Positions 44,018-53,550 of a DNA stretch of 64,000 bases are shown here, in pieces. Origin of the DNA: Zobellia uliginosa (GTDB lineage: Bacteria; Bacteroidota; Bacteroidia; Flavobacteriales; Flavobacteriaceae). Under the pieces are notes generated by a model. It was not told the origin of the DNA. It was given only the letters and a program-made list of their open reading frames with translations, and made no database searches. The stretch's first letter is position 1; every line of letters starts with the position of its first letter. The stretch covers positions 1-64,000 of the forward strand of contig NZ_FTOB01000004.1 of the NCBI RefSeq assembly GCF_900156625.1, given 5' to 3'. Both the position numbers and the translations under genes were made by a program.

Positions 44018-45730
44018 CTATTCTTGAAGTGTCAGGGTTTGGGTAAAAGTTTCAACGGTACGTCCGTTTGAGCTGATGGTGTTTTTTAGGGTATAGGTGG
44101 TCCCTTTTTGCAGATGGGCCTTGGTCGTGAGGCTAACTGTTGTAGATTGAAAGGGTTTTATAGGAACTAGCGCTCCTGAGGCCAACTCCGTTTCTTTTCC
44201 GTTCTCAACAAGGGTTATGGCGATATGGGCAGATGAGGATGCGACTTGCCCGAAATTTTCGACTTTTACGCTTAGGCCGTATCCTTTTGTGGTTTTTGTG
44301 AAGACCGGGGCCCGAGAAGAAAGAATGGGGGCGATGTATTCAACTTCCGGTAAGCGTGTATAGCCAAAGAGCAGCTTCCCGTTTTTGTCCTTCCCCAGTA
44401 GTTTTCCCGCAAAATTATCATCAGTAAGGCCATTGCCCTTACCATTAAAAATGAGGATGAGGTCTTTACCGTTTTTTTCGGTTCGTTTTATTTTGCTTCC
44501 TTTTCCAAAATTTACCTGTTCCGAAGCACCAAAGCGTAAGGAGCCTAAATCAATATCAGTATGAGGGTTAAAATCGTTTTCCGCTTCAATTTTAAGTTTA
44601 ATTTCCTTTGTACTTGAAGTAATTTTTTTATCATTTAAAACGGTGAGCAGTTTTTCTTTTGCCAACGGAACAACAATGAGTTTAGAACTATGATTGTCAT
44701 TGGGGAGGTCTTCATATTTTAGGGTATCTATTACGGCAAAATTGGCGGCAATGGCCCTTCCTTTTTCATCCTGTAATATTCTAATACGTTCGTATTTATG
44801 CCAATCTTCCTTGGTACCGTCCTCATGCACGGAAATACCGGGCATATAGGCTTCCCCGGGGTCTACCTTCCAGTTCACGCCATCTTTTGAACGTAGGTAC
44901 CACGCCATCCTGCCCAACCAATCGTTTACGATGAGGTGGTACTGTACATGGTCTTTCCAGACTACGGGGTCTTCATATTTGCCTTCCACGGGTGGGTAAA
45001 CCGATTTTTCGCCTACCATGTTCCAGGTGGCCAGTCCATCTTTGCTGAACCAAGGGTAGCCATGGCGGTTTACCATTAAAAAGGAGCCGTCTTCGCGTTG
45101 GGCAAAGGTGCAGTTGTGCATAAAATTGGAAGCACTTGAGGTTTTGCGGTCCCGTTTGTCAAATTCAAATTGGCCTTCTCGCCATGGACCGTTAATGTGT
45201 TGAGCCACATAATATTTATCGATTACGTAAAGTACATACCTTCCTTTTTTGGTAACGTACCATGTGGGGTTATGGCCGTGGCCCACTTCGCCAGCAATTT
45301 TAAAAGGTCCAAAAGGCGATTCCGAAACGCCGTGTACAACACGACTATCATGGTAGGCCATATGTCCTTTTTCTGCACTTTCTAGCCAACGACAAACGAA
45401 CAAGTGGTATTTTCCATCTTCCTTTTCGAGCAAGGTATTGCCTCCCCAATAAGACCAAAGCGGACTTTCAACGCCATTGTTGATGTCTCTAGGGATGACA
45501 CTGGGGGATCCCCAAGTATCGGAAGTCATTCCCCCGAGATCGGGCATGGGTAGAAACCGGTCCATAAAACGGCCGCCTAGAACAAGTTTGCCCCACTCGG
45601 CAGGGCGCTCTCTTTCTACGACCATTTCGTGGGCTTCTTTTTTTTGTTTCTTCGGTTTTGTGTTTTGTTGAGATTGAATTGACGAGAGATTAAGAAAGGC
45701 TAGGACAAGTAAAAGGTAGCTGGTTTTCAT
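44018..45730 (-). CDS. Five-bladed propeller glycosidase-like protein with C-terminal CARDB-like domain
   Basis: A 570-aa exported protein with signal to about residue 20. Residues 75-340 form a beta-propeller of the GH43/GH117 kind (GGNTLLEKEDGKYHLFVCRW, VSESPFGPF, GHNPTWYVTKKGRYVLYV, KYEDPVVWKD). Residues 440-565 form an immunoglobulin-like CARDB-type domain. Related proteins occur in marine PULs, but I cannot assign one GH family. It sits between the GH-D-like gene and the SGNH hydrolase gene. It may act on 3,6-anhydrogalactose or galactose-type ends, by analogy with GH117. Confidence 0.65.
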   Translation of the reverse strand: MKTSYLLLVLAFLNLSSIQSQQNTKPKKQKKEAHEMVVERERPAEWGKLVLGGRFMDRFLPMPDLGGMTSDTWGSPSVIPRDINNGVESPLWSYWGGNTLLEKEDGKYHLFVCRWLESAEKGHMAYHDSRVVHGVSESPFGPFKIAGEVGHGHNPTWYVTKKGRYVLYVIDKYYVAQHINGPWREGQFEFDKRDRKTSSASNFMHNCTFAQREDGSFLMVNRHGYPWFSKDGLATWNMVGEKSVYPPVEGKYEDPVVWKDHVQYHLIVNDWLGRMAWYLRSKDGVNWKVDPGEAYMPGISVHEDGTKEDWHKYERIRILQDEKGRAIAANFAVIDTLKYEDLPNDNHSSKLIVVPLAKEKLLTVLNDKKITSSTKEIKLKIEAENDFNPHTDIDLGSLRFGASEQVNFGKGSKIKRTEKNGKDLILIFNGKGNGLTDDNFAGKLLGKDKNGKLLFGYTRLPEVEYIAPILSSRAPVFTKTTKGYGLSVKVENFGQVASSSAHIAITLVENGKETELASGALVPIKPFQSTTVSLTTKAHLQKGTTYTLKNTISSNGRTVETFTQTLTLQE

Positions 45731-45743
45731 TTTAAAGGTGTTT

Positions 45744-46496
45744 CTATTCTGAAATCAATTTTTGAATGTCGGCATCAAGCGCTTCAAACATTAGTAAATG
45801 CCCTTCTGCATTGGGGTGCAGGTAATCGGGCATAAGTTCTTTGTTGACCTTTCCATTACCATCAATATATGTATGTCCAATATTGATATAGTGGATTTTT
45901 GAGTGCTTTTTTGGGAAAGTAGAAATAAGTTTATTCGTTGCTTTGTTGATGTTATCTCTGTGATTGGGTTTGTAGCCATAGTGAAGAATACCCATGAGGA
46001 GAATCTCGGTATTCGGTAGTTTTTGGTTTAACAGGCTGCATATTCTGTAAATACCATCGGCCAGTTCTTCTGGGGTGCTTATGTTCAGGTAATGGTTCCC
46101 GTCCGTGTTATTCGTACCTATGAGAACAACCGCTACTTTGGGGTTTATACCTTCTAAGGTGCCATTTTCGATGCGCCATATGACATTCTCGGTACGGTCA
46201 CCACTGATGCCCATATCTACGGTGCGGTACCGGTCCAAGTATTTGGTCCAAACCTCTTTTCTGTCCTCTTTTTCCAAAGTGTGAAAAATGGAATTGCCCA
46301 CCAAAATCAATTCAGGGTCAGATTTGAGGCGGCTTTTTATGGTCTCATGCCTTTGAATCCACCATTCACCGTCTCGTTGAACGGATTGCGCTGCGGGGTT
46401 TATCTTTTTTGGAGGTACTTTAGTGCTGGAGCATGATAAGAGTATGCCTGTAAACAAAAGGAGCAAGGTGTAACTTAGTTTGGGTGTTTTGGCCAT
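45744..46496 (-). CDS. SGNH/GDSL-type esterase lipoprotein
   Basis: A 250-aa lipoprotein (lipobox LLSC, near residue 22) of the SGNH hydrolase superfamily. Block I is LVGNSIF, with Asn where GDS normally has Asp. Block II is GISGDRTENV, block III is IGTNNTDGN and block V is PDYLHPNAEG with the Asp/His pair. The set resembles acetyl-esterase members acting on O-acetylated sugars. It lies between the propeller gene (13 bp) and a sulfatase gene (17 bp). It implies that the target glycan may be acetylated as well as sulfated. Confidence 0.8.
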   Translation of the reverse strand: MAKTPKLSYTLLLLFTGILLSCSSTKVPPKKINPAAQSVQRDGEWWIQRHETIKSRLKSDPELILVGNSIFHTLEKEDRKEVWTKYLDRYRTVDMGISGDRTENVIWRIENGTLEGINPKVAVVLIGTNNTDGNHYLNISTPEELADGIYRICSLLNQKLPNTEILLMGILHYGYKPNHRDNINKATNKLISTFPKKHSKIHYINIGHTYIDGNGKVNKELMPDYLHPNAEGHLLMFEALDADIQKLISE

Positions 46497-46513
46497 AATA
46501 CTTCAACTTGGTT

Positions 46514-48079
46514 TTAGACTCTTTTTTGTACGGGCCCTATCCCATTTTTCCAGTCTTGATTGCATTCTTTATATAGAATGGCTTTTAGTTTTTCTGTTTT
46601 TTGTGGATGGTCCTTGGCTAGATCTTTCTCTTCTTCATAATCATCTGGTAGGTAATAAAGTTGAAATACATCCTCTTTTAAATAATACCTGAGCTTCCAA
46701 CCATCTTGGGTGACCAAAGCTGGACCCATTTTTGAAGAGTAAACAGTGTAATCGCGTAATTTGGGTTTACCTCCAAAAAGAGCTTTTGCATACGAAATTC
46801 CATCTTTTTCTCTTCTTTGCGGGGTGCCCACAATTTCGGCAAGTGTATTTAAAAAGTCATAGTTGCTTACCATTTGGTCCGAAACCGTACCGGCTTTTAT
46901 GTGGTCTTTCCAGTACCAGAACAGGGGAACACGAACCCCGCCTTCCCAGTTGTCGCGTTTTTTTCCCGACATACCGTCATTACCGTCGAAAATATCACCG
47001 GCAACACGACTGTTGAAACGTGTGGTGATATTGTCAAATTCTTCTCCTTTTACATTGACGTTGTTTTTTGAGGTACGCCCTTTTTCGGGGTAATAAATTT
47101 CATGTCCGTTGTCGGAGGTAAAGACAATGATAGTGTTATCTAGAATTTCCATTTCTTCGAGTTTGGTATAAATCCGGCCCACATCGTCATCCAACATCTT
47201 TACCATAGAAGCATATTCTTTTTCCCATTGGGTCAAGTTGGGGTTATTGGCTAATTCAGGATGTACCTCGGGAACCATGGTCGGCCCGTGGGGCAACTGT
47301 GTAGGGAAATAGATAAAGAAGGGTTTGTTTGTTTTTTTGGGATGGTTGGCTTCCATAAAACCCAACATTTTTTCCATGATGATATGCTCTGAATAGACCG
47401 CTTTTCCTTCCATATTCCACCGATCCTTAAAGTTTTCGGGAGAGTCGTATTCCGTGGTTTTGGCACAATCGACATGGGTGTTTCCTGGGATGTCGACTTT
47501 TTTGCCATCCTCAAAAAGGAAAGGGGGGTAAAAACCATGACATCTAACATGATCATAGTACCCGAAATGATGGTCCCAACCATGGCGTTCCATACGTTCG
47601 GGCGTGGTGGCGAAACCCCATTCCAGTTTTCCGAACTGCCCCGTGGTATAGCCTGCCTTTTGTGCAATTTCTCCTAAGAACACTTCGTCTTTTTCGGCCG
47701 GAAGGGCCACCTTATGGATTTTAGCCTTGATTTCATCTAGGGTAAGCCCATTGTCCAGTTCCTTATAGATGCCCGCTTTTACAATGGTCATGGCGTCACC
47801 TCCATGGCAATCGTGCATTCCGGTCAATAGGCTGGCCCTTGCAGGGGCACAATACATAGCACCGTAGGCCCTTTCAAATTGCATGCCTTGTGACGCTAAC
47901 TTGTCGATATTGGGCGTGGTCAACATCTTTTGTCCGTAGGTGCCTAACATACCACGGCCGAGGTCATCGGCGTAAATTAAGACTATGTTGGGCTTTTTAT
48001 CCGATTTCTTTTGTGCCCCACATACCGATGCGATTAAAAGAATAAGGACCGTACTTATGAGAAATTTGGGGATGCGCAT
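46514..48079 (-). CDS. S1 sulfatase
   Basis: A 521-aa exported sulfatase, read from the ATG at 48079. A GTG nine bases earlier is possible. The signal peptide ends near residue 22. The modified Cys is residue 77 in CAPARASLLTG. YADDLGRGM, FTSDNGHEIYY and the long insert with SEHIIMEKMLGFME are visible. An insertion between GMHDCHGGDAM and AGYTTGQFGK of about 60 residues sets it apart. Subfamily not assigned. It follows the next sulfatase gene by 32 bp and is part of the long operon starting with SusC2. Confidence 0.87.
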   Translation of the reverse strand: MRIPKFLISTVLILLIASVCGAQKKSDKKPNIVLIYADDLGRGMLGTYGQKMLTTPNIDKLASQGMQFERAYGAMYCAPARASLLTGMHDCHGGDAMTIVKAGIYKELDNGLTLDEIKAKIHKVALPAEKDEVFLGEIAQKAGYTTGQFGKLEWGFATTPERMERHGWDHHFGYYDHVRCHGFYPPFLFEDGKKVDIPGNTHVDCAKTTEYDSPENFKDRWNMEGKAVYSEHIIMEKMLGFMEANHPKKTNKPFFIYFPTQLPHGPTMVPEVHPELANNPNLTQWEKEYASMVKMLDDDVGRIYTKLEEMEILDNTIIVFTSDNGHEIYYPEKGRTSKNNVNVKGEEFDNITTRFNSRVAGDIFDGNDGMSGKKRDNWEGGVRVPLFWYWKDHIKAGTVSDQMVSNYDFLNTLAEIVGTPQRREKDGISYAKALFGGKPKLRDYTVYSSKMGPALVTQDGWKLRYYLKEDVFQLYYLPDDYEEEKDLAKDHPQKTEKLKAILYKECNQDWKNGIGPVQKRV

Positions 48080-48111
48080 GGAAGCCACTTTTTATAAATT
48101 AGGGATTCAAA

Positions 48112-49632
48112 CTATTTTGAGAGACTGGAATTCGGAGGCAGGGGCACCCTATTTATTTTACGCCAGGCCACGAGTTCATCGAGCAGGGCCTTGGCGGTTT
48201 TTGGCTGTTCCTTGGCCAAGTTGTTCGCTTCCCTTGGATCCTTCTGTAAATCGTATAGCTCGAGCCTTCCATCGGCCAAAAATTGGATCAGTTTGTACTT
48301 GTCCTTACGGATTACCGAACAGGTACCATGCTTGTATTGGCTGGCCAAATGCCAGAACAAGGGACGTTTTTTAAAATTCTTCTTGTCTTTTTGAAATAGG
48401 GGCGTAAGGGAATTTCCGTCTAGTTGCCCGGTGTAATCTACATGGGCAACATCCATTAGTGTCGGAAAATAATCGGTAACCGAAATGGGAATCTTCGTTC
48501 TTCTGGCTTTTACCTTGCCGGGCCAATGGATCAAAGCGGGAACTTTTATTCCCCCTTCATAAATTTCCCCTTTGGAGCCCCTTAGGTTTAAATTCTCGGA
48601 AGCAATGCTGTGATAGCCATTGTCGGAGGTGATAATGATCAATGTGTTCTCTTCTAAATTATTCTTTTTAAGATACGCCATGATTCTACCGATATTCTCG
48701 TCCATAGACTGTACCATGGTGGCGTAACTGGCCATCCGTTTTTTGTTTTTGCCGATACCTTGTCCCGTTATGGGATCGCCGGCTTTGTTCATGTATTTAT
48801 CAAAAAGCTCATCGTTTCTGTTCTTTATGGGGCGATGTACCGCATAGAAATGAAGGTTGACCAAGAACGGGGCGTTTTTATGGTTGTTCATAAATTCAAT
48901 GGCATCGCTGGCTAGTCGGTCCGTGAGCCATTCGTCATCGGGTTTTGGAGATATAAACGGATTGCTGAACGGGGCACGATATCCTCCACGTTCACTTTTG
49001 TATCCCCCTTCTTCTAGGGCCGGGTCCCCACGAAATGTGCCGCCGACGTTTTTGATAAAGCCCCTGCCTTCGGGGTAGTATTTTTTTACGGCTGGCGTCT
49101 TATGGTTTTCTACCCAAGTGAAATCCCCGGGGCGAGGTTGATTCAATTTTTGCTGTATGGGCCAGTCCATGGCCAGTTCTTTTTCAGGATAGGGCCCCAC
49201 AATATGCCATTTCCCTAAGTGAATGGATTTGTAGCCTGCGGCAGCAAGGGGTTCTGCATAGATGGGGTGTTCCTTTCCGACCGTCCAACGAGAGAAGATG
49301 TTCTCTTGGGCATCACCTTTCTCCAATACGGGAACGGTGTACACCCCGGTCCGGAATGATTGTTTTCCTGTAAAAAGGGCGGCCCTTGAAGGCGAGCAGG
49401 TAGGATACATATAGGCATTATCGAATACCAAGCTCTCTTTGGCCAAGGCATCTAGTGCAGGGGTCTCGAAATAGGTGGAGCCGTTAAAGCCCACATCGGC
49501 GTAACCTAGGTCATCAACAAGAACAAAAATGATATTGGGTCGTTTTTCTTGGGCCCAGTTGAACCCAAACGACATTAGAAATAGCGATAAAATATAAAAA
49601 GAGCCCTTTTTTAGAAGCATGGTGCCAAACAT
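48112..49632 (-). CDS. S1 sulfatase
   Basis: A 506-aa exported sulfatase. The ATG at 49632 directly abuts the stop of the upstream sulfatase, and a second Met at residue 5 is also possible. The signal peptide ends near residue 27 (WAQE). The modified Cys is residue 79 in CSPSRAALFTG. LVDDLGYADVGFNGS, GKWHIVGPYPE and ITSDNGYHSIA define the active site. The WPIQQKLNQPRPGDFTW block is probably a substrate loop. Likely exo-acting. Subfamily not assigned. Confidence 0.88.
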   Translation of the reverse strand: MFGTMLLKKGSFYILSLFLMSFGFNWAQEKRPNIIFVLVDDLGYADVGFNGSTYFETPALDALAKESLVFDNAYMYPTCSPSRAALFTGKQSFRTGVYTVPVLEKGDAQENIFSRWTVGKEHPIYAEPLAAAGYKSIHLGKWHIVGPYPEKELAMDWPIQQKLNQPRPGDFTWVENHKTPAVKKYYPEGRGFIKNVGGTFRGDPALEEGGYKSERGGYRAPFSNPFISPKPDDEWLTDRLASDAIEFMNNHKNAPFLVNLHFYAVHRPIKNRNDELFDKYMNKAGDPITGQGIGKNKKRMASYATMVQSMDENIGRIMAYLKKNNLEENTLIIITSDNGYHSIASENLNLRGSKGEIYEGGIKVPALIHWPGKVKARRTKIPISVTDYFPTLMDVAHVDYTGQLDGNSLTPLFQKDKKNFKKRPLFWHLASQYKHGTCSVIRKDKYKLIQFLADGRLELYDLQKDPREANNLAKEQPKTAKALLDELVAWRKINRVPLPPNSSLSK

Positions 49633-51177
49633 TTATTCGGTTTTTTTAATGTACTTGAGCGGGGCGATACGTTTGCCTGTTTTGTAGTCCAGTCGCTTAC
49701 CATAATAGATGTAGTGGTCAAAGATATCTCCTTGCCCCAGTGTTCTGGGGTCTCCCTGTGCTATGAGTTCAGTTTCCATTTGGGTACGAAGCTTTGTAAT
49801 GACCTCTGCATTTTCTGGTCGGTCGGCCAGGTTATCGATGCAATGGGGGTCTCTTTGAATATTGTAAAGTTCGTGCTCCGGTCTCTTATCAAAATTCATC
49901 TCAAAAAAGTGATATTCGTTATCGTCCGGTTTTAGGGAAGTGATATAACTCTTGGTAGGGGAGCCGTCGGTATTCATAAAACCGTATTCCGGATTGCCAA
50001 CGGGCCATCTTTCGGGTTTGATGTTGTGAACGTATAAGAGAGAGTCGTTTCTAATGGCCCTAACGGGATAGGCAAGGTCGGTGCCATCTTCATTGGCCCG
50101 GCCCACATCGTGGCGTTCCTTACCTAAAAGAACGTGGTCTCTACTAGAATCGATCCGACCGGATCGAGAATCGAAAAGTTGTTTTGCAATACTGCTTCCC
50201 GTCATTTGCGGATGGGGCCTTTCCCCGGCCACTTCCATAAAGGTAGGGGCCAAATCTGAAAAGCTGACGAAATCGCTTACTGTACGCCCGGAAATAATCT
50301 TGCCCTTCCAATACGCGATGAGTGGAACATGGAAACCTTCTTCGTAAATCTGGCCTTTTACCCTTGGAAAGGGCATGCCGTGATCAGAGGTGATAAGAAC
50401 CAAGGTGTTTTTTAAGAGTCCTTTTTCCTCTAGGATCTTTATGGCCTTCCCTACATGGGTGTCGAACCATTCCACTTCATTGGCGTAATCGAGGAGGTCG
50501 CCGCGAATAATTTCGTTGTCAGGGTAAAAAGGGGGAACGTCGGCTTCCTCTAGTTTGCGGCCGGCTTTTTTCCAAGAATCCAATTCGTAAAAACGATGGG
50601 GCTCTTTGGTTCCCAACCAAAAACAAAAGGGAACGTTCTTAGGGTTTTCGTTAAGGAAGGCCTCGAAATTTGAGGCATAGTCAACATTGGTGATTCCCTT
50701 ATAGGGCGGCTCGAGTTTGATGGTGTTGTATTCCGGTCCGGCGGGGTTGTCTTTGGTGTCGTAAACGCCGGGTCCCCAGCCTTTACCCGTATACCCTACG
50801 CGATAGCCTTTTTGGGCCAGCAACTGCGGATAGGTTTTGAATTCCAGCGGAAAACGCCCGTTGTGATCCGCGGCCTCTTTCAGCTGCCAACTGTACTTGC
50901 CCGTTAAAATACAGGCCCGCGCCGGCGAACATTTGGGATTGCCGTTATATGCATTTTCAAAAACCGCACCCTCTTTGGCCAAGCGGTCAATGGCCGGGGT
51001 GTTGATGAAGGTGTCGCCATAGGCGCCAAAACTCTTCATGGAGGCATCGTCAGCAATACAGAATAAGATGTTAGGACGTTCTGGCGGTGTACTTGGCGGA
51101 TTCGCGCTAAGTGAGAGCATCCCGACAACACCGAATTTGAAGATCGATTGCAAAAATTGAAAAGTATATGTTATCAT
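49633..51177 (-). CDS. S1 sulfatase
   Basis: A 514-aa sulfatase with a weak signal peptide (about residues 1-25). The modified Cys is residue 83 in CSPARACILTG. FCIADDASMK and ITSDHGMPFPR form the metal site, His replacing Asn after the Asp. The sequence GKYSWQLKEAADHNGRFPLEF recalls sulfamidase-like or S1_8-type members. The last residues (GKRIAPLKYIKKTE) are basic. It is the first sulfatase after the surface lipoprotein gene, 60 bp downstream of it. Confidence 0.87.
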   Translation of the reverse strand: MITYTFQFLQSIFKFGVVGMLSLSANPPSTPPERPNILFCIADDASMKSFGAYGDTFINTPAIDRLAKEGAVFENAYNGNPKCSPARACILTGKYSWQLKEAADHNGRFPLEFKTYPQLLAQKGYRVGYTGKGWGPGVYDTKDNPAGPEYNTIKLEPPYKGITNVDYASNFEAFLNENPKNVPFCFWLGTKEPHRFYELDSWKKAGRKLEEADVPPFYPDNEIIRGDLLDYANEVEWFDTHVGKAIKILEEKGLLKNTLVLITSDHGMPFPRVKGQIYEEGFHVPLIAYWKGKIISGRTVSDFVSFSDLAPTFMEVAGERPHPQMTGSSIAKQLFDSRSGRIDSSRDHVLLGKERHDVGRANEDGTDLAYPVRAIRNDSLLYVHNIKPERWPVGNPEYGFMNTDGSPTKSYITSLKPDDNEYHFFEMNFDKRPEHELYNIQRDPHCIDNLADRPENAEVITKLRTQMETELIAQGDPRTLGQGDIFDHYIYYGKRLDYKTGKRIAPLKYIKKTE

Positions 51178-51237
51178 GGGCCCGTTTTTTACAGGTAAGT
51201 TACAAATTGTTTACAGCGATTGGATTCAATGGGTTAA

Positions 51238-51702
51238 CTACTTATTGAATTCCGAAATGATCAAACTCCAGATGGCCTTGGTGCCGTCCGCTGCGGTAAC
51301 TTCGTAGTTCATGTCGCCTTTGCTGAAATCGGCTATTTCACCGAGGGCGGGGGCACTATTTGAAGGGGCCAATGTAGCCGCAGTGGATATGTCGGCATAA
51401 CCGACAATGGACGATAGGCTTACTTGCGAACGGATTTCCTCTGGGAAATCGCCATTGGCAGGGGGAACCGATATAATACAGGCGATTTTTTGATTGACGG
51501 TGTCTATGGTCGCTTCCGTATCAAGTTGAACCACTTGGAGGCGATTGTAGTCTTGGGTGTCATCGATCCATCTATATTCAAATCTGAAATTGGTGATTTC
51601 GGCTTCGCTGAATGCAGGTAGCTCCTCTAGATCGGATTTCAGGCAAGAGGTCATTGTAAGACCTACAAACAGGAACATCAAGTATTGTATATGTTTTTTC
51701 AT
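51238..51702 (-). CDS. DUF5018-like surface lipoprotein
   Basis: A 154-aa lipoprotein (lipobox MTSC, Cys20) of one beta-sandwich-like domain. It ends in YEVTAADGTKAIWSLII and carries DISTAATLAPSNSAPALGE, the pattern of DUF5018-type repeats found in surface glycan-binding proteins. It directly follows SusD2 (28 bp gap), the position usually taken by SusE/SGBP genes, so a glycan-binding role is likely. It is short, with a single domain. Confidence 0.7.
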   Translation of the reverse strand: MKKHIQYLMFLFVGLTMTSCLKSDLEELPAFSEAEITNFRFEYRWIDDTQDYNRLQVVQLDTEATIDTVNQKIACIISVPPANGDFPEEIRSQVSLSSIVGYADISTAATLAPSNSAPALGEIADFSKGDMNYEVTAADGTKAIWSLIISEFNK

Positions 51703-51730
51703 CGTATGTGATTTTGTATTGTGCGTTAAT

Positions 51731-53533
51731 TTACCAACCTGGGTTCTGGTCTAGTTTTTCGTTGAGTACCCGTTCGTTTTCCGGTACGGGAAATAGATAG
51801 CGTCTTGTGGAAAAACGTTTCTTTTGGTTACCAGGTTTGAGGACAACGGGCTTGCTTTCAAAGCTTTTTCCATCTGCGGAAATTTCAAAGAAGGTATATT
51901 CTTTGTCGTTCAGTTCAGGGATAACACCGCCGCCTGCTTCTTTACCCCATCGCAGTAGGGACCAGTAGCGGTCGTTTTCAAAAAATAATTCTACGCGACG
52001 CTCTATTTTATACCAATCCCAAACTTGATCTAGGGTCATACCCGCCATAAGTTCGGGGAGTTTACCGTGTTGTGCCCGTGTTTTGTTGATGTACTGCACG
52101 GCCGTTTCGGCATCGTTCATACGGAGCATGACTTCGGCATAGTTCAAATAGGCGCGGCCCAATCTGGTGATGACCTGATGGTAATTGGTGAAGTTTACGG
52201 CCTTGTACCCTTCAATGTCGTAGATGCCCTTTCTTATAAAATAGCCCGATATGGTAGAAGCCTCGGTTCCCTTTGTACTTTGGGCGTAATGCATGTTGCC
52301 CCCTATTCTTGTCGTTACGGTATTCGTGAAGAGTTGAGAAGAGTCTTGTACGATGGAAGCGAAGAAGCGGGCATCGCGATGCTCGTTATAGATGGCGTCG
52401 GAAAGAAAACCGCCGCTCGTTTCAAAATCTTGGTAATACGAGGTTTCATTCCACCTTTTGGCCACGCCGTCGGTATCCGTAACCAAGTAATCATCGACGA
52501 GGTCTGTTGAGGGCATTGCCGTTGTCCAACCTAGGAACGATTCGTTGAGCTTGGGGGTACCTTCGGTTTTGGCCACCTCCATATTGGGTACAATACGTTG
52601 CATTGGGGTCAGCACACAAAGGGTGGCATCTATATTGGTGTATAGCCCTAATATGATTTCCGAAGAGCTCAAGGCACGATCGTAATCGTTGAATAGTTCA
52701 CCGTAATTGGGGTCTAGGGCATAGCCTAGGGCAAATAGGTCTTCACTGGCTTTCTTTGAGATGTTGTAATAGTCTTGTTTTCCGCTTTCTATATATGCGG
52801 CACCGTGCAAGGCAATTTCGGCCAACATGGCGTAGGCCGCCCCTTTGGTAAGTTCGCCGACCTCTGCATTATTGGCAACAGGTAGGTCAAGGGCCGCTTC
52901 CTGCAAATCTTTGATGATGAAATCATAGGTCTCTCTAATCGTTTCGGTTCGAGGAAGCTTTAAATCGTCTTGAGGGGTAAGCACTCTATCGACAATGACG
53001 TATTTGCCGAACAAACGCGCTTTTGAATAATAGATCAATGCCCGTAACATCTTGCCCTGTGCAATCAATTTGGGCTTGATGTTCTCAGGAATGCCTTCTG
53101 AGGCAGCGACTTTTTCAATGATCAAGTTACAGTCCCTGATAACTTCAAAGGAATTTTTCTTGATAGGGGCTTTAAGTCCTAGTGGGGCCTTGCCATAGAA
53201 GTAATAAGAATTGTTCTTGGCCCAACCCGCATCATAAAACTGGTCAATAAGGTCTAGGGCCACTTTGTTGGCATTTACCAAGACCGTGTTATCGGTAAAG
53301 TCATCGTTACCGGCACCACCGCCTTTTGGGTCTGGGTCTTCGGGGTTGACCAATAATTCAGGTAAGACCGAATTATAGGTGTTGAAGATAAAACCTTGGG
53401 CAAGATTGGCATCGCTCCATACATCTTGTTCGGTGTATTTATCTAGGGGTTTGGTATCTAATAGGTCGTCGCTACATGAGAAACTCATGAGGGCGATCGA
53501 AATGGAAAATAAGCTTATATATATGTTCTTCAT
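51731..53533 (-). CDS. SusD-like outer-membrane lipoprotein (pair 2)
   Basis: A 600-aa SusD-type lipoprotein (lipobox SFSC, near residue 20). The SDDLLDTKPLDKYTEQDVWSD start, the FIFNTYNSVLP helix and the C-terminal RRYLFPVPENERVLNEKLDQNPGW are classic. It is about 90 residues longer than SusD1, suggesting a bigger ligand pocket. It lies 17 bp after SusC2. With SusC2 it should bring the main oligosaccharide through the outer membrane. Confidence 0.93.
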   Translation of the reverse strand: MKNIYISLFSISIALMSFSCSDDLLDTKPLDKYTEQDVWSDANLAQGFIFNTYNSVLPELLVNPEDPDPKGGGAGNDDFTDNTVLVNANKVALDLIDQFYDAGWAKNNSYYFYGKAPLGLKAPIKKNSFEVIRDCNLIIEKVAASEGIPENIKPKLIAQGKMLRALIYYSKARLFGKYVIVDRVLTPQDDLKLPRTETIRETYDFIIKDLQEAALDLPVANNAEVGELTKGAAYAMLAEIALHGAAYIESGKQDYYNISKKASEDLFALGYALDPNYGELFNDYDRALSSSEIILGLYTNIDATLCVLTPMQRIVPNMEVAKTEGTPKLNESFLGWTTAMPSTDLVDDYLVTDTDGVAKRWNETSYYQDFETSGGFLSDAIYNEHRDARFFASIVQDSSQLFTNTVTTRIGGNMHYAQSTKGTEASTISGYFIRKGIYDIEGYKAVNFTNYHQVITRLGRAYLNYAEVMLRMNDAETAVQYINKTRAQHGKLPELMAGMTLDQVWDWYKIERRVELFFENDRYWSLLRWGKEAGGGVIPELNDKEYTFFEISADGKSFESKPVVLKPGNQKKRFSTRRYLFPVPENERVLNEKLDQNPGW

Positions 53534-53550
53534 TGCTAACTTTTTTTGAA

